Positions 31,605 through 43,358 are shown, numbered from the stretch's first letter. The stretch: DNA of 64,000 nt from Vreelandella lionensis (GCF_002087295.1 NZ_MWVI01000095.1:1-64000), one strand, 5' to 3'. Notes: generated by a model from the sequence alone, not told the origin. Numbers and translations: made by a program.

Positions 31605-32081
31605 ATGAACGATGCCCGCCCACCCCGCCAAGCCGTGCGGACGCTGCAACCGCGCAAGCGTATTGCGCTGATTGCCCACGATGGCAAAAAAACCGAGATG
31701 CTGGAGTGGGCGACGCGCTGGCAGGATACGTTAAGCCAGCACACGCTGATTGGTACTGGCACCACCGCAGGGCGGCTGAAAACCGCCCTGGGGCTAGAAG
31801 TGGAAGGCTTAATGAGCGGGCCGCTAGGCGGCGACCAGCAGATTGGAGCGCGCATCGCGGAGCAGCAGCTCGATGTGCTGATCTTCTTCTGGGACCCCTT
31901 TGCACCGCAGCCTCACGACCCGGACGTGAAAGCACTGCTGCGCCTTGCCGCGCTGTGGAACGTGCCGGTGGCGTGTAATGCGGCTAGCGCCGACTTTCTG
32001 CTCTCCTCGCCCTATCTTAGCGAACGCTATGATATGTCGATTCCAGACGCGAATGCCTGGGCACAGGCCCGCACGGTATAA
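31605..32081 (+). CDS. mgsA: Methylglyoxal synthase
   Basis: Converts dihydroxyacetone phosphate to methylglyoxal plus phosphate, a bypass relieving sugar-phosphate stress. The phosphate-binding loop GTGTTAGRL, SGPLGGDQQIGARI with the catalytic Asp, and FFWDPFAPQPHDPDVKALLRLA are all present. Length is 158 residues, with a short basic N-terminal extension before KRIALIAHDGKK. An AGGAG box lies about 10 bases upstream. It probably shares a transcript with pyk. The frame is intact and converges with fruR. Confidence 0.94.
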   Translation: MNDARPPRQAVRTLQPRKRIALIAHDGKKTEMLEWATRWQDTLSQHTLIGTGTTAGRLKTALGLEVEGLMSGPLGGDQQIGARIAEQQLDVLIFFWDPFAPQPHDPDVKALLRLAALWNVPVACNAASADFLLSSPYLSERYDMSIPDANAWAQARTV

Positions 32082-32083
32082 AC

Positions 32084-32122
32084 CGCGCGCACCCTGCGCT
32101 CAGCGGGTACGCAGGTGGCGCG
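32084..32122. terminator. Long imperfect hairpin between mgsA and fruR
   Basis: GCGCGCACCCTGCG pairs, with one bulged base, with CGCAGGTGGCGCGC across an 11-base loop. It covers the convergent ends of mgsA and fruR and could act in both directions, but no T run follows. Confidence 0.4.
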
Positions 32123-33073
32123 CTACCACCTGCTGCCCGCATTGGTAGCTTCCATTCATCGCGCCCAGCGCGCACTGAAGCGTCAGCTCGGCGATGCGGT
32201 CATAATCCTGCAACGCCGAATTAACCGGCTGAGGCAGAAAATCTAACAGCCGGTGGTCACCAAAAGTGGCTAACCGCAGCGTCTCCGGCAGCCCGCCCTG
32301 GGCAAGCAGCTCATCAAACACACCTTCCATGAGCGCGTAGGAAGCCGTGACCAGCGCATCTACTTCGCCTGCAGCAAAGAGCTGTTGCGCCAGTTCAACG
32401 CCCACATCCCGCTCGTAGCGCCCACCGCTAAAGGTAACGGCTTCAACCCCCTTCCCTTCCAGTGCGGCAAGAAATCCCGCACGGCGCTCACGGCTAACCG
32501 AGAGTTCGGGCATCGCATCCAGCCAGGCAATGCGTCGCGTTGAACCATCCATCACCGAACGCGTCAGCGCGTAGGCTGCTTCTTGATCATTGCTCACCAC
32601 ACTGGCAAAACGCTCGGGCGTCAGGCCGCGGTCCATGCCCACGACGCTCCACCCTTCGTTTGCCAAGTCGACGTAGAAAGTATCGTTTTCCGGCAGGCAG
32701 CTGGCGGTAATCAGCACTTCACAGCGCTGGGCGCGCAGCGCTAAGGCCAACGTGCGCTCACTGTCCGCGCAGTCATCCGAACTTGCCACCAACAACTGGT
32801 AGCCGCGCTCGCGAGCACCGCGCTCTAGGCGCTTGGCGAGGCGGGCATACTGATATTTTCTAAATCTGGCACGATCAAACCGATCAACCGGCTAGCGCCA
32901 CGGCGCAGCGCGGCGGCCTGAGGGGCAATGTGATAGCGGTGCTGACGCACGACGGCCATCCCTTTATCAATAGTGGCCGGGCTAATGCGCCGCTGCTCGG
33001 CCTGGCCGTTGATTACATAGCTTGCCGTGGTGCGCGAAACCCCGGCGAGCCGGGCAATATCGGCAAGTGTCAT
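32100..33073 (-). CDS. fruR: FruR/Cra-type LacI-family repressor of the fructose operon, frameshifted
   Basis: Regulator that releases DNA when fructose-1-phosphate is bound. The N-terminal [27 protein letters not shown] is close to E. coli Cra, and [21 protein letters not shown] after correction matches the Cra hinge region. One base is missing near 32850 (AGTATGCC where AGTTATGCC fits). The effector domain runs to 32100 with [12 protein letters not shown] and [14 protein letters not shown]. Corrected length is about 325 residues. It diverges from fruBKA, with operator-like sites TGAATCGATTCA and TGACACGATTCA in the 237-base gap. Confidence 0.9.
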
Positions 33074-33164
33074 GCTGGTTTCTCCCTAAATGAAGACGGC
33101 AGTTTAGCAGCCGTTTTACCCTCTTCAGACCAAAGTCTAAAAAGACAACCCTTGTGTCCAAAAG

Positions 33165-33176
33165 TGAATCGATTCA
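33165..33176. promoter_or_regulatory. FruR/Cra operator-like palindrome
   Basis: TGAATCGATTCA is a perfect 12-base palindrome matching the Cra consensus TGAAWCGWTTCA. It lies 92 bases from the fruR start and 135 before fruB, suited to repress fruBKA and autoregulate fruR. Confidence 0.75.
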
Positions 33177-33197
33177 GCATAGCCAACTATACACAGG

Positions 33198-33209
33198 TGA
33201 CACGATTCA
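33198..33209. promoter_or_regulatory. Second, imperfect FruR operator-like site
   Basis: TGACACGATTCA differs from the perfect palindrome 33 bases away by two bases. The shared spacing, about three helical turns, fits cooperative binding. Confidence 0.5.
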
Positions 33210-33310
33210 TCCAGCCAACCACAACGATCTACGACTAACGTTTTATGCGCGCACTTTCGCCGCCAATCGCAGACGTTGCCGTTGCCTGACCGCGTTTACA
33301 GGAGACCCCT

Positions 33311-36182
33311 ATGTTGACACTCGGCCCCGATGACATCTTGCTCGACCGCCACGCGGACAACTGGCAAGCTGCGCTCGACAGCGCCGCCAACGCCCTGGCA
33401 GAGGCTGGCTTGGTTGCGGCCGAGTACCGCGATGGCCTCCACGCCCGCGAAGCGCAGTCCTCAACGTACCTAGGCAACGCAATTGCCATTCCCCACGGCA
33501 CTCCGGAAAGCCGCCATCACGTCAAGCGTACCGGCGTGCGGGTACTGCAGTTCCCTAAAGGGGTGCAGTGGCACGACGGCAACACCGTACATGTGCTGGT
33601 CACCATTGCGGCACAAAACGACGAGCACCTGGATATTCTGCGCCAGCTTACCCACGTACTCGACCGCGACGGCGTAGCAACCGAGCTGGCCCGCGCCAGC
33701 TCCGCCGCCGATGTTGCGCGCCTGCTCTCGAAGCCGTCATTAGCACCGCGCCTGGATGCCGATACGCTGTGCATCAATTTCCCCGCCCGCGACCCGCAGG
33801 AACTAGCCCTAGCGGCGGCAGCGCGACTGCGCCAAAGCGGCTGCGTGGATAACGGCTTTATTAGTGCCGTGGCGAGCGCCCAGCCCCAGTGGTTGGGCAA
33901 AGGCTTATGGCTTTCAAGCCACGCTCAAGGAGTGAACCAGCCCGCACTAGGCGTGGCGACGCCCGCCGATAGCACCATCGAGCACGGCGGTCATCCGGTT
34001 CATGCGCTGTTCTGCCTGGCCGCCAGCGGCGATGCCCACCGGCCGCTGCGCGAGCAGCTGATGGCGGTACTAGAGAACGGCGAAAGCGACAGCTTTGTGG
34101 GCAAAAATAGCGCCCAGCTGCTGGCAGCGCGGGCCGGTGAAACCGCCAGCACCCAAACCCGCCGCGTGCGCGTATTGAACCCCCACGGCCTGCACGCTCG
34201 CCCGGCTAAACAGCTGGTACAGATCGCCCGCGCCCAGCCCATGCCCATCAACGTGCGCCTGGAAGAAGGCAGCGCCACCACGGTATCTGCTGCCAGCTTA
34301 ACCAAAGTGATTGGCCTGGGTGCGCGACGTGGCCAATGGCTGATCTTCTCTGCCGAGGGCGAACAGGCAAGCGCCGCGCTAGATGCCATTGCCGCCGCTG
34401 TCGAAGAGGGCTTGGGTGAAAAAGTCACTCCGTTCGACGGGGGCCGCGATGCCACGCCCGCTGCCAACGCCAGCAAGCCTGCTGTGGAGCCGCTGGCCGC
34501 CGACAAGCCGCACACCGGCGTGGCAGCCTCCCCAGGGTTAGCGATTGCCCCGGTGTTCGTCATTCGCCCGATGCAGTTTGATTACCCGGAGCATGCCAGC
34601 GACCCCACCCAAGAGATCGCACGCTTAGAGGCCGCTCTGAAAGAGGGCGCTGCCCAGCTGCAGGCGCTGGTACACAACGCCCCTGGCGGCGAAGTGGCCG
34701 ACATTCTCTCTATGCACGAAGAGATGCTCGACGACCCCGAATTGCACCAGGCGGCGATTGACGCCATTCGCGAAGGCCGCTCGGCGGAAGCAGGCTGGTG
34801 GGAAGCCATCGACACCGCCGCCCACGCCCAAGAGATGCTGGCAGACCGCCTGCTGGCCGAACGCCCCGCCGACCTGCGCGATGTCGGCCGCCGCGTGCTC
34901 GGCGTGCTTTGCGACGTTACCCTGCCCGAGCCGCCCGATCACCCCTATATTCTGGTGATGGACGATATCGGCCCTTCTGATGTGGCCCGTTTGGATACCT
35001 CCCGCGTGCGCGGCCTGCTGACCGTTCGCGGCGGCGCGACCGCACACAGCGCGATTCTGGCTCGTGCGCTGGGCATTCCTGCGGTAGTCGGTGCCGGTGA
35101 AGCGATCATGGCGCTACACAACGGCGGCATGATGATTCTGGATGGCGAGCGCGGCCGCGTGACCTCGCAGCCTTCCGAGGAGCGCCTGCGCCGCGCCGAG
35201 CAGCAGCTGCTCGACCAGCAGCAGCGTGAAGCGGACGCCTGGGAGCTGCGCTTCGAGCAGGCGCAAACCCGCGACGGCCACCGGGTTGAGGTTGCCGCCA
35301 ACCTGGGCAACACCGCCCACGCCGCCGATGCCGTAGAGCGCGGCGCGGAAGGGGTCGGCCTGCTGCGCACCGAGTTCTTGTTCATGGCTTACTCCAGCGC
35401 TCCCGATCTGGCTACGCAAATCGCCGAATACCGTGAAGCCACCGATGCGCTTAATGGCCGCCCGCTCGTCGCCCGCACCCTGGACGTCGGCGGCGACAAG
35501 CCGCTGCCCTACTGGCCAGTGCCCCAGGAAGACAACCCCTTCCTCGGCCTGCGCGGCATTCGCTTAGCGCTGACCCAACCAGAAGTGCTGGAAACTCAGA
35601 TTCGCGCGCTGCTGATGGCCGCCGTCGGCAAACCGTTACGCATCATGCTGCCGATGGTCCAAAGACGTCGCTGAATTCCGCACCGCCAAAGCCATTTACG
35701 ACCGCCTGCTCAACGAGATCTCCTCGCAGCAGCGCGCCACCGATGTACAGCTTGGCGTGATGATCGAGGTACCATCGAGCGCCTTGCTAGCACCGACGCT
35801 GGATGCCGAAGTGGACTTCTTCTCGGTCGGCACCAACGATTTAACCCAGTACACCCTCCCGATTGATCGCGGCCACCCAGAGCTATCCGCTCAAGCCGAT
35901 GGCCTGCACCCAGCGGTACTGCGGTTGATCCAAATGACCGTCGAAGCCGCCCACGCTCACGGCAAATGGGTCGGTGTTTGCGGCGAGCTGGCTTCCGACG
36001 CCATGGCCGTGCCGGTTCTGGAGGGCTTGGGTGTTGATGAACTATCGGTGAGCGCACGCCAAATCCCGCTGGTCAAAGCCCGCCTGCGCGAGTTTGATCT
36101 TGCCCAAGCCCAGGCCAGCGCCCAGTTAGCGCTGAGTAAAGCCACCAGCGACGAAGTACGCGACGCCCTGGAGGCCAGCTAA
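33311..36182 (+). CDS. fruB: Fructose PTS multiphosphoryl transfer protein (EIIA-Fru/HPr/EI fusion), frameshifted
   Basis: Carries phosphate from PEP to the fructose permease. Three modules in order: EIIA-Fru (residues 1-145, phospho-His62 in AIPHGTP), HPr (about 285-370, phospho-His295 in NPHGLHARPAKQ), and Enzyme I (about 390-956, phospho-His579 in RGGATAHSAIL), ending with MIEVPSSALLA, SVGTNDLTQYTL and GVCGELASD. An extra C at 35659/35660 breaks the frame after LPMV; the rest follows to 36182. Corrected length is about 956 residues, equal to pseudomonad FruB. Being self-contained, it does not need a general EI/HPr. First gene of fruBKA, overlapping fruK by one base (TAATG). Confidence 0.95.
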
Positions 36183-37154
36183 TGGCACGAGTTGTCTGTA
36201 TTACGCTCAACCCAGCGCTGGATCTCGCCTTCAACCTGGATGCGCTGACGCTTGGGGCACGTCAACCGCCCCACCGGCGCGCAGCTGGAAGCCGCAGGTA
36301 AAGGGGTGAACGTCGCGCGGGTGTTGGCAAGCCTAGGCCACGAGGTGATTGTCAGCGGCTTCTTGGGCGAAGAGAACGACGCCCCTTTCAGCCTCGCCTT
36401 CCCCCGTTACGGCGTCGAAGATGCCTTCGTGCGGGTGCCAGGCAACACGCGCATCAACGCCAAACTGGCCGAGCAGAGCGGCCGCGTGACCGATATCAAC
36501 GGCCCCGGCATGCCCATCGAAGCCGCCCACCTGGAGGCTTTACGCATCACGCTAAGCAGCCTGTTTGAAGGTAGCGCGCCGCCTGAGGCCGTGGTGGTCG
36601 CAGGCAGCCTGCCTCCCGGCATCGACCAACCCGCGTTTGGCGAGCTGCTTGCCTTCCTGAAAGGTTTCGGGGTGCCGCTGTGGGTGGATACCAGCGGACC
36701 GGGGCTGCGCACGGCGATTGCCGCGCAGCCTGCCGCCGTAAAGCCCAACGAAACCGAGCTGGCCGACTGGGCTGGCAGCGCACTTGATTCTGACCAACAG
36801 CGCCAAGCCGCCGCCGAGCGGCTGCACGCCAGCGGCATCGAACACGCGCTTATTTCAGCGGGTGCCGAAGGCGTTTTATGGGTGAGCCAGCACGGCATTT
36901 GGCAATCCACGCCGCCGACCGTCACCGCCACCAATACCGTTTGCGCGGGCGACACCTTTGTGGCCGGTATGCTCCACGGGCTGCTAAGCCAGCACTCGCC
37001 CGAAGATACGCTTCGTTTCGCCACGGCGCTTTCTGCCGAAGCGGTACGCCATGTTGGTGTGGGCACTTCCCACGCCGATGATTTTGACTCACTCCAACAA
37101 CAGACCCGGGTACGGCGTCTTGACGACACCCACACCGAGGGAGCCACGCGATGA
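36182..37154 (+). CDS. fruK: 1-phosphofructokinase, frameshifted
   Basis: Phosphorylates fructose-1-phosphate to fructose-1,6-bisphosphate. The PfkB-family start is VVCITLNPALDLAF; an extra G in the GGG run at 36254-36257 breaks it after LTLG, and HVNRPTGAQLEAAGKGVNVARVLASLG follows. The C-terminal PfkB signature reads TNTVCAGDTFVAGML, holding the catalytic Asp; the usual GAGD has Cys for the first Gly. About 323 residues after correction. It overlaps fruA by four bases (ATGA). Confidence 0.92.
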
Positions 37155-38889
37155 ACCTAATCCTGATTACCGCCTGCCCAAGCGGCATGGCGACCACTTT
37201 CCTGGCCGCCAAGCGCCTAGAGCAAGCCGCCACGCGGCTGGGCTGGAACGTTCATGTAGAGATGCACGGCGAGATTGCGCCACTGCAAGCCGCCAGCGCC
37301 GAGCAGATTGCTAACGCCGATTTGATCGTCGTGGCTGCCGACCACGTGCCCGCCCCAGAGCGGTTCGAAGGCAAGCGGCTATTCCAGGCTCCAATTGCCA
37401 GCGCCCTGCCCGACCCCAGCGCCTTTTTAAGCCAAGCTAAGCGGGAAGCGCCGATTTACAGTGCTCCGGCAGCCACTGCTGCCGCCCCGGCCAGCAGCGG
37501 GAATGGCAAAAAAATCGTTGCCGTCACCGCCTGCCCCACCGGTGTTGCCCACACCTTTATGGCCGCCGAAGCGCTGGCCGAAGCGGGTAAGGCCATGGGC
37601 CACCAGATTCGCGTGGAAACCCAAGGCTCAGTGGGCGCGCAAAACAAACTCACGGAAGCGGAAATCGCCGACGCTGACGTGGTCGTATTGGCCTGCGATA
37701 TCGAAGCGGATCCTTCACGCTTTGCAGGTAGGCGTATTTTCGCACGTCTACCAGTAACGCGCTGAAAAAGCCGCGCCCGACCCTTGAAGCCGCTTTCACC
37801 GATGCCGCCGTTGAGGACGGCACCAGCGCCGCCAGCAGCAGCGCCACCGCCAAAAAAGGCATGAAAGAGAAAGGCGTCTATAAACACCTGCTGACCGGTG
37901 TTTCCTTTATGCTGCCCATGGTGGTGGCGGGTGGCTTGTTAATAGCCCTCTCGTTCGTGTTCGGTATCGAAGCGTTCCAGGAAGAAGGCACCCTGGCCGC
38001 TGCGCTGATGCAGATTGGTGGCGGCACGGCCTTCGCGCTGATGATTCCCGTTCTGGCGGGCTACATCGCCTACTCCATCGCCGACCGCCCTGGTATTGCC
38101 CCCGGCATGATTGGCGGCATGCTCGCCGCCGAGATTGGTTCCGGGTTTATCGGCGGTATTCTGGCCGGTTTCCTGGCGGGCTACGTGGCCCTCGCCGTCA
38201 CGCGCCATGTAAAACTGCCCTCCAGCGTTGAGTCGCTCAAACCGATTCTGATCATCCCGCTGATTGCCAGCTTGGTCACCGGCCTGACGATGATCTACGT
38301 GATTGGCGAGCCGGTGGCTGCCGTGCTGAGCGCGCTCACCAGCTTCTTGGAGTCCATGGGCTCGACCAATGCTGTGCTGCTGGGCATTCTGCTCGGAGCC
38401 ATGATGTGCTTTGACCTAGGCGGCCCGGTCAACAAAGCGGCCTACACCTTTGGCGTCGGCCTGCTGGCCTCTGAAACCTACGGCCCAATGGCCGCGATCA
38501 TGGCCGCCGGCATGGTGCCCGCAATTGGTATGGGTATTGCCAGCTTCGTGGCGCGTAATAAGTTCTCTGCCCCCGAGCGCGAAGCGGGTAAAGCCTCGTT
38601 CGTGCTGGGCCTGTGCTTTATCAGGGAAGGCGCGATTCCCTTCGCGGAGAAAGACCCGCTGCGCGTGATTCCCGCCTGTATCGCCGGTGGCGCGGTTACA
38701 GGTGCGCTTTCTATGCTGGTGGGTGCCAAACTGATGGCTCCCCATGGCGGTATCTTCGTGCTGCTGATTCCTAACGCCATTACCCCGGCTCTGCTTTACC
38801 TGGGAGCCATTGTGGTAGGCTCTTTGATTACCGGCCTGGGCTACGCGTTTATCAAGCGTGATGCTGCCCAAGTCGCCGTTGCCAGCTAA
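37151..38889 (+). CDS. fruA: Fructose-specific PTS EIIBC permease, frameshifted
   Basis: Membrane transporter that imports fructose as fructose-1-phosphate. An N-terminal IIB-like domain (ITACPSGMATTFLAAKRL) is followed by a second IIB (VTACPTGVAHTFMAAEALAEAG, the phosphorylated Cys) and the IIC domain with about nine helices, including GGLLIALSFVFG, IGGMLAAEIGSGFIGG, DLGGPVNKAAYTF and IREGAIPFAEKDP. One C is missing at 37741 (TTCGCACG where TTCCGCACG fits), just after FAGRRIF; the linker and IIC are in the next frame. Corrected length is about 579 residues. Last gene of fruBKA, with a strong terminator 13 bases after its stop. Confidence 0.93.
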
Positions 38890-38901
38890 AGGCGGCACAC
38901 T

Positions 38902-38926
38902 AAGGGCGAGGCAACCTCGCCCTTTT
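38902..38926 (+). terminator. Rho-independent terminator after fruBKA
   Basis: AAGGGCGAGG (38902-38911) pairs perfectly with CCTCGCCCTT (38915-38924) around a 3-base loop, with the final Ts continuing as TTTTGC. It ends the fructose operon. Confidence 0.88.
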
Positions 38927-39124
38927 GCTGTTTAGTCAGCCGTTCAAGACGTCCACCACCCCGCTGTTTTATTAACCATTTTTCTTACCATTTATCGCTA
39001 ACTGTTGTTCTCAAGCGCGAAATAGTTATTATTTTTACATAAATAACAGCGACGCCAGGGGTTGCACACGCCCCTTTAGCGATAACGATATAAAACAGAT
39101 GCAAAAACAACAGGACCGCCCGTT

Positions 39125-40794
<1,670 letters not shown>

Positions 40795-40814
40795 GTTAAA
40801 AGGTAAGTAAGCAC

Positions 40815-40845
40815 AGCGCCTTGGCAAGCTGCCAGGGCGCTTCTG
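40815..40845 (+). terminator. Probable terminator after pgi
   Basis: An 11-bp stem with one wobble pair (40816-40826 with 40830-40840) closes a 3-base loop, followed by TTCTG. It lies in the 86-base gap before the cyclotransferase-like gene. The T run is weak. Confidence 0.55.
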
Positions 40846-40880
40846 CAATATCTCTTATCATATTGTACGAGGTGAACGTC

Positions 40881-41261
40881 ATGCAGCATCTTCACCAAGC
40901 CATCCAGCGCTGCCCGCGAGTAGCAGTATACGGCACGTTAAAGCACGGCCATCGCAATCATCATTGGTTAAACGGCGCTGACATGCTGGGCCAAGACCGT
41001 TTAACGGGAATCACACTTTACGACCTTGGCCCCTACCCAGGCGCTAAGCTCACGCCATCCACAGGCGTTGCGGTGGAGGTGTATGCCATTAACGCTGAAC
41101 AGCTAGCGCGGCTCGACCAGTTGGAGGGCTACTTTCACCACGCGCCAAGCCAAGGCCTCTATAACCGCACGACACTACCTACCCAGTACGGTGACGCATG
41201 GTGCTACATCTACAACCCAGCCGTTGAGCAAGGGTCGCTGATGGACAGTGGCGAGTGGTAG
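40881..41261 (+). CDS. Gamma-glutamylcyclotransferase-like protein (GGCT/YtfP family)
   Basis: A small cytosolic protein of about 126 residues with the GGCT fold signature VAVYGTLKHGHRNHHWLNGA near the N-terminus and YTLGPYPG-like DLGPYPGAKLTPS. ARLDQLEGYF carries the acidic residue typical of the active site. The ATG at 40881 follows GAGGTG; earlier in-frame Mets lie in the pgi terminator region. Related proteins act on gamma-glutamyl amines or peptides, but the substrate here is unknown. It marks the left edge of the accessory island. Frame intact. Confidence 0.82.
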   Translation: MQHLHQAIQRCPRVAVYGTLKHGHRNHHWLNGADMLGQDRLTGITLYDLGPYPGAKLTPSTGVAVEVYAINAEQLARLDQLEGYFHHAPSQGLYNRTTLPTQYGDAWCYIYNPAVEQGSLMDSGEW

Positions 41262-41268
41262 TCATCAC

Positions 41269-41445
41269 TACGTTATGGTGTCGGCAACACCTAAAGCTAA
41301 CGATTGCCCCCAGCTCGCCGGAGCCTGCCCGTCCTCTGCCAAGCACCACAGCACTGGGTAACCGGGCGGCTGGGGCGGAGTGGCAATATAGCCATCGGTA
41401 AAGACCACCAGCAGCTCAGGGGGCGAAGCCTCCAATGGTGCAAAT
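41269..41445 (-). pseudogene. C-terminal fragment of a VWA-like (DUF2201-type) protein
   Basis: Read on the minus strand this stretch encodes QFAPLEASPPELLVVFTDG followed by YIATPPQPPGYPVLWCLAEDG and a stop at 41269. PPELLVVFTDG and PVLWCL are characteristic of the last 60 residues of VWA-like proteins with a DUF2201 metallopeptidase N-terminus. No start codon or upstream domain exists; the open frame is lost where the divergent AAA+ fragment begins. It is a remnant, probably a deletion or rearrangement scar. The N-terminal half of such a protein lies at 47.3 kb on the opposite strand. Confidence 0.65.
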
Positions 41446-41788
41446 TGAGAACTTCGACGGCATTTTGCTTGCCACCACCAACCGCGTGGAAAGCCTAGAC
41501 CGCGCAGTAATGCGCCGCTTTGATCTCAAGGTCGAGTTTTTACCGCTAGCCCCCGAGCCGCTGCGCGAACTGCTGAAAGCCGTTCTACCCGAACGCGACC
41601 ACCGCCGTTTAGCCACCATTCCCGCCAACCACCTAGCCCAGCGCCGCCTAACCCCCGGCAACGTGCGTACAGCGCTAGACCAACTGGACTTGCGTGGGCT
41701 GCCCATCCGCTTGAACACGCTGCTAGATGCGCTAACGCTGGAAGAGCGCGAACAGCAAGGGCAGCGCCAGCCAATGGGGTTTGTGTAG
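41435..41788 (+). pseudogene. C-terminal fragment of an AAA+ ATPase
   Basis: The 118-residue frame starts inside the ATPase core: ENFDGILLATTNRVESLDRAVMRRFDLKVEFLPL holds the sensor-1 Asn and the arginine-finger RRFD. A C-terminal lid follows (PANHLAQRRLTPGNVRTALDQL). Walker A and Walker B are absent and no ribosome-binding site is seen, so it is a 5'-truncated gene. It abuts the truncated VWA fragment head to head. AAA+ and VWA genes often cooperate, so both may be what is left of one chaperone-like pair. Confidence 0.7.
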
Positions 41789-41813
41789 GGTAATGAACGC
41801 CAAGAAAAGCCGC

Positions 41814-42362
41814 CTACTGCTGGCTGATACGCAGTATAGGGCACTTGGTCATCAGGCGATTCCATTGATCAACGTTGAACGCCTGCACATCAAAGGATTT
41901 GCGCCAACCGCTATAACGCGGCCCAGACACCCATTCTGTTCGCCAGAGCCTGTCTCGTAAACCTGCTAACTGAGCAGGCTCTAAGTCACTCAAACCTATT
42001 AAGGTAATATAGCGCAGCGGCTTATTGACAACGCCATACTCCAGCCCCAAAAAGATAAGGCTGTCACGCAGTTTTGGGAATAAGTGCCGCTCGATAAGCG
42101 ATTGGCTGACGATATCCGCAAGAAAGCGTTGCCTCTGCTTTTCTCGATGCTGTTCAGGAATAGCACCGCTCTCTGGGTCTTTAATTTCCAGTAGCCATAA
42201 TTGCGTGTCCCACTCCACAACAAAATCAACGCCACCCTTTAATACATGCGTTAAAACAGCGGCTGCCACTTGGTCGTCTAGCTTAATTACTTGACGAGCT
42301 TGAGAAAAATCAAAGTATAAATCCGACTCGCACCACTCCGGCTTTGCCTCCCAGGGTTTCAC
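41814..42362 (-). CDS. PD-(D/E)XK nuclease-like partner of the SMC-type ATPase
   Basis: A 182-residue soluble protein. Around residues 44-62 it reads GGVDFVVEWDTQLWLLEIKD, which fits the PD-(D/E)XK nuclease core with Asp46, Glu59 and Lys61. Hydrophobic strand patterns flank it. The GTG start at 42362 overlaps the ATPase stop (GTGA), so it is translationally coupled. I do not recognise a named family. Nuclease genes coupled to AAA-15/21 ATPases are common in phage-defence and plasmid-control systems; that role is inference. The other end converges with the AAA+ fragment. Confidence 0.62.
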   Translation of the reverse strand: MKPWEAKPEWCESDLYFDFSQARQVIKLDDQVAAAVLTHVLKGGVDFVVEWDTQLWLLEIKDPESGAIPEQHREKQRQRFLADIVSQSLIERHLFPKLRDSLIFLGLEYGVVNKPLRYITLIGLSDLEPAQLAGLRDRLWRTEWVSGPRYSGWRKSFDVQAFNVDQWNRLMTKCPILRISQQ

Positions 42363-43358
42363 GAAAAGTCCCCCAGCGAGTGACGAACTTCCAAGTCGTA
42401 ACGACGCTGAAACTCGTCCGCAATTTTATTAGGCCGAATGTCCCGGTAGCGGCTGAAACTATGTGCAATAACGCCATCCTCCTGCGTTAGCTCAAGGGAG
42501 AAGTAGCGTGTAGGCGTCTCCTGACGTGCAAAATCCAATTCCCGCAGAAAGGCATAATCGTGGGTTGCTACAAATACTTGCACACCACGCTCTGCAAGCA
42601 TAAGCAGAATTTTAGCCACCTCTGGCATGAGCGCAGGGTTAAGGTTCGCTTCTGGCTCATCCCAAAATAGTGTGTTGTTGGCAAATAGCGAGCCATTATG
42701 GATCAACTGCCAAATCAGAGCCAATTTGCGGTGCCCTTCTGCCACCAGCGACATTTCCAACTTCTTACTTCCTGCGCTAAGGTGAAATTCATCCCCCTCT
42801 AATGTCACCTTTCCACCTACCGTCTTGCGGATGAGCTCTAATAGTGGCTTTTCATCATTGAGTGGCATTCCCTTGCGGGCAGGCAAGTAAGCTTGTTTGA
42901 TAATATCGTAATAGACTTCCTCGAACGCGAGCTCATATTTATCATAGAGCGAGATAAAGCCGGGAGCGAAAGAGAGCACCTCTTTAACGGGAATGAATAC
43001 GGGGGAACGCTCGGCAGCACCACTCACCCTGGAGTTCAAACGTGTGATGCCTAGTGGTATCAAAGGTACGCGATAACGACTGGGCCGCACTGTTGGACAA
43101 GCTAATGCGCGCCGTATTGCTGCCTTTTTTGCGGTTAACCAAGCGTGATACTTTATCGCGGCTAGGGCGAAAAACCGCCGCCAGCTTCTTTTTCAGTTCA
43201 GCCGCATCGTGACCCTGCATCTGCAAGGCATACATTAATTTCATGATATGCGTTTTATCGGTGCCATTGGCACCGATAAGCACGTTCACGCCCGGCGACC
43301 ACTCGAAAGAGGTTTCCTTAAAGGCGGTAAAATTCTCCAACGCCAGGGTTTGGAACAT
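42359..43358 (-). CDS. SMC/OLD-like AAA ATPase (AAA_15/21 type), frameshifted, atypical Walker A
   Basis: N-terminal LENFTAFKETSFEWSPGVNVLIGANG is the standard opening of SMC-like ATPases. Walker A reads GANGTDKTH, with Asp where relatives have Gly. A central insertion follows, then EGHRKLALIWQL (signature-like), Walker B LFWDEPEANLNP and the H-loop VATHDYAFLRELDFA. An extra base near 43027-43029 (CAGGGTGAG where CAGGTGAG fits) breaks the frame after ELQ; VSGAAERSPVFIPVKEVLSF follows. Corrected length is about 333 residues. It is coupled to the downstream nuclease-like gene. The upstream gap to the divergent phosphoesterase gene carries a GCGACA-N5-TGTCGC repeat. Confidence 0.78.

Noticed and set aside
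33311..38889. Programmed frameshifting in fruB, fruK and fruA
   Set aside because: Three neighbouring genes break at unrelated positions, with no slippery heptamer and downstream pseudoknot visible, and homologues are not known to frameshift. Sequence error is simpler.
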